NCBI GenBank assembly: GCA_003646355.1
Contig: QNFO01000003.1
Coordinates: 1-17,366, forward strand
DNA from: Gammaproteobacteria bacterium
GTDB lineage: Bacteria > Pseudomonadota > Gammaproteobacteria > Pseudomonadales > Porticoccaceae
Direction: 5' to 3'
Length of the DNA: 17,366 bases
The translations under genes and the position numbers were made by a program. Below the pieces are notes generated by a model, which saw nothing but the letters and a program-made list of their open reading frames with translations, made no database searches and was not told the origin of the DNA. This document shows positions 14,081 through 17,366 of the stretch, piece by piece. Each line of letters opens with the position of its first letter. Position 1 is the stretch's first letter.

Positions 14081-15454
14081 ATGAAAAAAATAAGCCACTG
14101 CATTCTCCGCCCACAAAACCCGCTTAAACTTTTATCGCAGCAGGAAGTATCCGGCCTGGCCGCGTCTAACAAAGACACAATGAGCCTATTTCGAAATTGC
14201 GCTTTAGCCATTCTCAATACAGATAGTCAGGACGATGATGCCACACAGGTTCTCTCTACATTTGCTGATTTCGATATCCAGGTTATTCCACAGTCACGAG
14301 GCTTAACCTTAGAAATCTTTAATGCGCCCGCTCAGGCTTTTGTCGGCAACGAGATGATTCGCGGCATTCATGCCCATCTTTTCTCGGCCCTGCGCGATAT
14401 TGTTTATACCGACTTCATCGTTAACGAAGCCTCTGAACTCGATTTTGATAGCTCCGAAGGCATTACCGACGCTGTGTTTAGAATACTGCGAAACGCTGAA
14501 ATTGTGCGCGGTGACGTGCAACCCAATATGGTGGTTTGCTGGGGCGGCCACTCCATTTCGCGCCATGAATACGACTATTCAAAAGAAGTCGGCTATCGAC
14601 TCGGCTTGCGGGGCCTGGATATTATTACCGGCTGCGGTATTGGCGCCATGAAAGGACCAATGAAAGGTGCAGCCGTTGGCCACGCCAAGCAACAAATTAA
14701 AACGGGGCGTTATATCGGCATTAGTGAACCGGGCATTATTGCCTCTGAATCACCCAATGCTATTGTCAATGAATTAAGCATTATGCCCGATATTGAAAAG
14801 CGGCTTGAAGCGTTTGTGCGGCTAGCCCATAGCATTATTGTTTTCCCCGGCGGCGTTGGCACCATCGAAGAAATACTCTATTTACTCAGTATTCTTATGC
14901 ATCCCCGCAACGAGCAGAAGATCCCCATAATTCTCGCTGGCCCCGACTCATGCACAACCTATTTCGATGAGCTTGAATCTTTTTTAGTCGCCACTCTTGG
15001 CGAACAGGTTAAAGATTACTATCAAATTATGACCGGCGACCCCGCAGCCGTAGCGACACAGGCAAAACAAAATACGGAGACCACCCACCGACACCGGAAA
15101 GAAAAGCAGGAAGCCTATTATTTTAACTGGCAGCTAGCTATTGACCACGCACTACAAAAGCCTTTTATTCCCAGCCACGAAAATATGGCCAGTCTCGCCT
15201 TGCACAGCCAGCTGCCAGCCCATCAGCTCGCAGTCAATATGCGCTCTGCTTTTTCAGGCATTGTTGCGGGTAATGTTAAAGAGTTCGGACAGCAACAGGT
15301 CGCAAAGCACGGCCCCTACGTCCTGCAGGGTGACAAGACGATTTTATCCGCCATCGACAAACTACTTGAAAGCCTGGTTCGTGATAAACGCATGAAAATT
15401 GTCGAACAGAGCGAGCATTACTCACCCTGCTATGTGCTATCTGAGAAAAAATAG
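14081..15454 (+). CDS. ppnN: Nucleotide 5'-monophosphate nucleosidase (PpnN/YgdH, LOG family)
   Basis: Cytoplasmic enzyme that cleaves purine and pyrimidine nucleoside 5'-monophosphates into base and ribose 5-phosphate; the E. coli enzyme is a (p)ppGpp target (457 aa versus 454). The N-terminal domain matches YgdH (LFRNCALAILN, LEIFNAP). The LOG/Rossmann core has VVCWGGHSI (151-159), GCGIGAMKGPMKGAAVGHA (184-202) and the hallmark PGGVGTIEE (256-264). A C-terminal domain with PFIPSHENMA and AFSGIVAGNVKE is diagnostic of PpnN rather than the shorter cytokinin-activating LOG proteins. The ATG at 14081 aligns with the E. coli N-terminus, although no Shine-Dalgarno is visible. It converges on the next gene with 3 bp between stops. 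Confidence 0.95.
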   Translation: MKKISHCILRPQNPLKLLSQQEVSGLAASNKDTMSLFRNCALAILNTDSQDDDATQVLSTFADFDIQVIPQSRGLTLEIFNAPAQAFVGNEMIRGIHAHLFSALRDIVYTDFIVNEASELDFDSSEGITDAVFRILRNAEIVRGDVQPNMVVCWGGHSISRHEYDYSKEVGYRLGLRGLDIITGCGIGAMKGPMKGAAVGHAKQQIKTGRYIGISEPGIIASESPNAIVNELSIMPDIEKRLEAFVRLAHSIIVFPGGVGTIEEILYLLSILMHPRNEQKIPIILAGPDSCTTYFDELESFLVATLGEQVKDYYQIMTGDPAAVATQAKQNTETTHRHRKEKQEAYYFNWQLAIDHALQKPFIPSHENMASLALHSQLPAHQLAVNMRSAFSGIVAGNVKEFGQQQVAKHGPYVLQGDKTILSAIDKLLESLVRDKRMKIVEQSEHYSPCYVLSEKK

Positions 15455-15457
15455 TCC

Positions 15458-16696
15458 CTATAAATCAAGATCACCCTTCAACATGCGCTGCACCACTGTA
15501 CGGCGTAGTATCTCATTAGTACCATCGGCAATATTAATTGAGCGCAGAGTTTCCCAGGCGTCGTTTAAACCCATTTCATTGGTTAAACCCATCGCCCCGT
15601 GTACCTGCATGACTCTGTCCATTGTTTTAACGGCTTTTTCTACGGAGTAAGCTTTAGTCATCGACAGCTCTTTAATAGCGGGCTTGCCCTTGTCGAGCAG
15701 CATGCAGGTATTTAATGCCATTAAATGAGCCGCATGAATTTCGGTAGCTGATTCTGCCAGCGGAAATGTCACGCCCTGATATTCGGCAATGGCTTTACCA
15801 AAGACTTCGCGCTGGGCTATATAGTCAAACGCGGTATCTAAACCCCATCGTGCTAAACCCACTGCGCGAGCGGAGTTGTAAACTCGCCCCAGCGACACAC
15901 CCAACATGGCGATGGCAAAACCTTTGTCGAGCTCACCAACCAGTTGCCAAGGCTCCACTTTTACTTCGTCAAATAGTAGGGCACCTTCATCGCCACCGAT
16001 ATGACCAAACATTTTGACGATGCTTTCAATCTCCAGACCCGGCGAATCCATCGGCACTAAAAAGGCGCTAATACCGCCTTTACGCTTTGCCGCTTTTTCT
16101 TCATCGGTAATGGCGAACACAATGCAGTATTGCGCCTGGGGCGAGTTGGATGTCCACAATTTACGGCCGGTAATTCGCCAGCCATCACCATCGCGTTTTG
16201 CCCGTGTTTTTAGCATGGTGGCGTCAGAACCGGCACCAGGTTCAGACAAGCCAAAACACATGGAGGTAAGACCGGCGACCATGTCAGTGAGAATCTCCTC
16301 CCGCGCACGCTCGGTAATTTGGGTGAGCACCGGGCTGGGGCCAAAGGCCCAATGGCTGATGGAGTAAACGCCCAGCCAGTTGAGGCCACCGCAAACATGG
16401 AACACGCGCTCCCATGCCGAGTAGTAAGCAAGCAAACCCATTTCACTGCCACCAATAGACTCCGGCGCACTCATATTGAAATAGCCCGCTTCCGATGAGG
16501 CCATTCTAATTTCACGTATTAGCTGAATAACATCGGGGCTATAGCGGCCTTCTTCAGTATATTTTTTACGTGGGTCGTGCAGCAGGGCCTCGTGCTTTTC
16601 GTGGCGGGGCAGCACTTCTTTGCGCACAAAGGCTTCTATGCCATCCTGTATGGCGGCAATCTCTTCGGGGAGGTCAATTCCAATAGCGGTGTTCAT
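15458..16696 (-). CDS. Acyl-CoA dehydrogenase family protein, ACAD10/11-like C-terminus
   Basis: FAD-dependent acyl-CoA dehydrogenase homologue of 412 aa. FGLSEPGAGSDATMLKT (148-164) binds flavin and substrate; RKLWTSN and QVHGAMGLTNE (364-374) are typical of the family. Where most members have EGT with the catalytic Glu, this protein has IADGTNEILRR (389-399) with Asp391, as in the ACAD10/11 branch, whose members end in ADGPDE-like motifs. The N-terminal part up to about residue 120 is longer than usual. Substrate is unknown. The ATG at 16694-16696 is preceded by CAGGG about 12 nt upstream. It is divergent from hemB (123 bp) and convergent with ppnN (3 bp between stops). Confidence 0.9.
   Translation of the reverse strand: MNTAIGIDLPEEIAAIQDGIEAFVRKEVLPRHEKHEALLHDPRKKYTEEGRYSPDVIQLIREIRMASSEAGYFNMSAPESIGGSEMGLLAYYSAWERVFHVCGGLNWLGVYSISHWAFGPSPVLTQITERAREEILTDMVAGLTSMCFGLSEPGAGSDATMLKTRAKRDGDGWRITGRKLWTSNSPQAQYCIVFAITDEEKAAKRKGGISAFLVPMDSPGLEIESIVKMFGHIGGDEGALLFDEVKVEPWQLVGELDKGFAIAMLGVSLGRVYNSARAVGLARWGLDTAFDYIAQREVFGKAIAEYQGVTFPLAESATEIHAAHLMALNTCMLLDKGKPAIKELSMTKAYSVEKAVKTMDRVMQVHGAMGLTNEMGLNDAWETLRSINIADGTNEILRRTVVQRMLKGDLDL

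Positions 16697-17366
<670 letters not shown>

Overview
The window looks like chromosomal housekeeping DNA from a free-living gammaproteobacterium, probably of the marine Pseudomonas/Cellvibrio/Spongiibacter type. The evidence is protein resemblance recalled without a database. HemB, PpnN and transketolase read like gammaproteobacterial orthologues, and tkt divergent from an ArsR-methyltransferase regulator followed by metK is an arrangement known from Pseudomonas. Base composition is moderately GC-rich in the genes and clearly more AT-rich in one gap (about 12813-13323). There is no transposase, integrase, tRNA, rRNA or CRISPR array.

Left part (1-7616): a transketolase gene on the minus strand runs off the left edge. 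Divergent from it is a five-gene plus-strand cluster: sahR (ArsR regulator fused to a SAH/SAM-binding methyltransferase-like domain), metK, ahcY, metF and rsmE. It forms a SAM-cycle unit. MetK makes SAM, methyltransferases such as RsmE turn it into SAH, AhcY hydrolyses SAH, and MetF supplies methyl-THF to remake methionine. A perfect 10-bp inverted repeat (2173-2198) just upstream of sahR is the obvious operator candidate. The tkt leader carries a hairpin followed by six T that looks like an attenuator.

Middle part (7617-12812): an acyl-CoA dehydrogenase gene that ends in a tandem repeat duplicating its stop codon; a small predicted secreted protein on the minus strand; then a compact three-gene cluster of a retropepsin-like lipoprotein with a Cys-Pro-rich linker, a cysteine-free inactive-transglutaminase/multi-TM membrane protein, and a RimK-like ATP-grasp ligase. 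This trio recurs in proteobacteria, but I know no firmly established role for it. It is the most interesting system here, plausibly a cytoplasmic peptide-ligation, membrane and periplasmic-proteolysis pathway.

Right part (12813-17366): an AT-rich gap of about 510 bp with several strong hairpins (a candidate interspersed repeat or structured RNA); a membrane-anchored periplasmic protein of an uncharacterised family whose N-terminus appears split by a frame change at a run of seven T; ppnN (nucleotide 5'-monophosphate nucleosidase); a convergent second acyl-CoA dehydrogenase with Asp where the usual catalytic Glu would be; and the 5' part of hemB, cut by the right edge.
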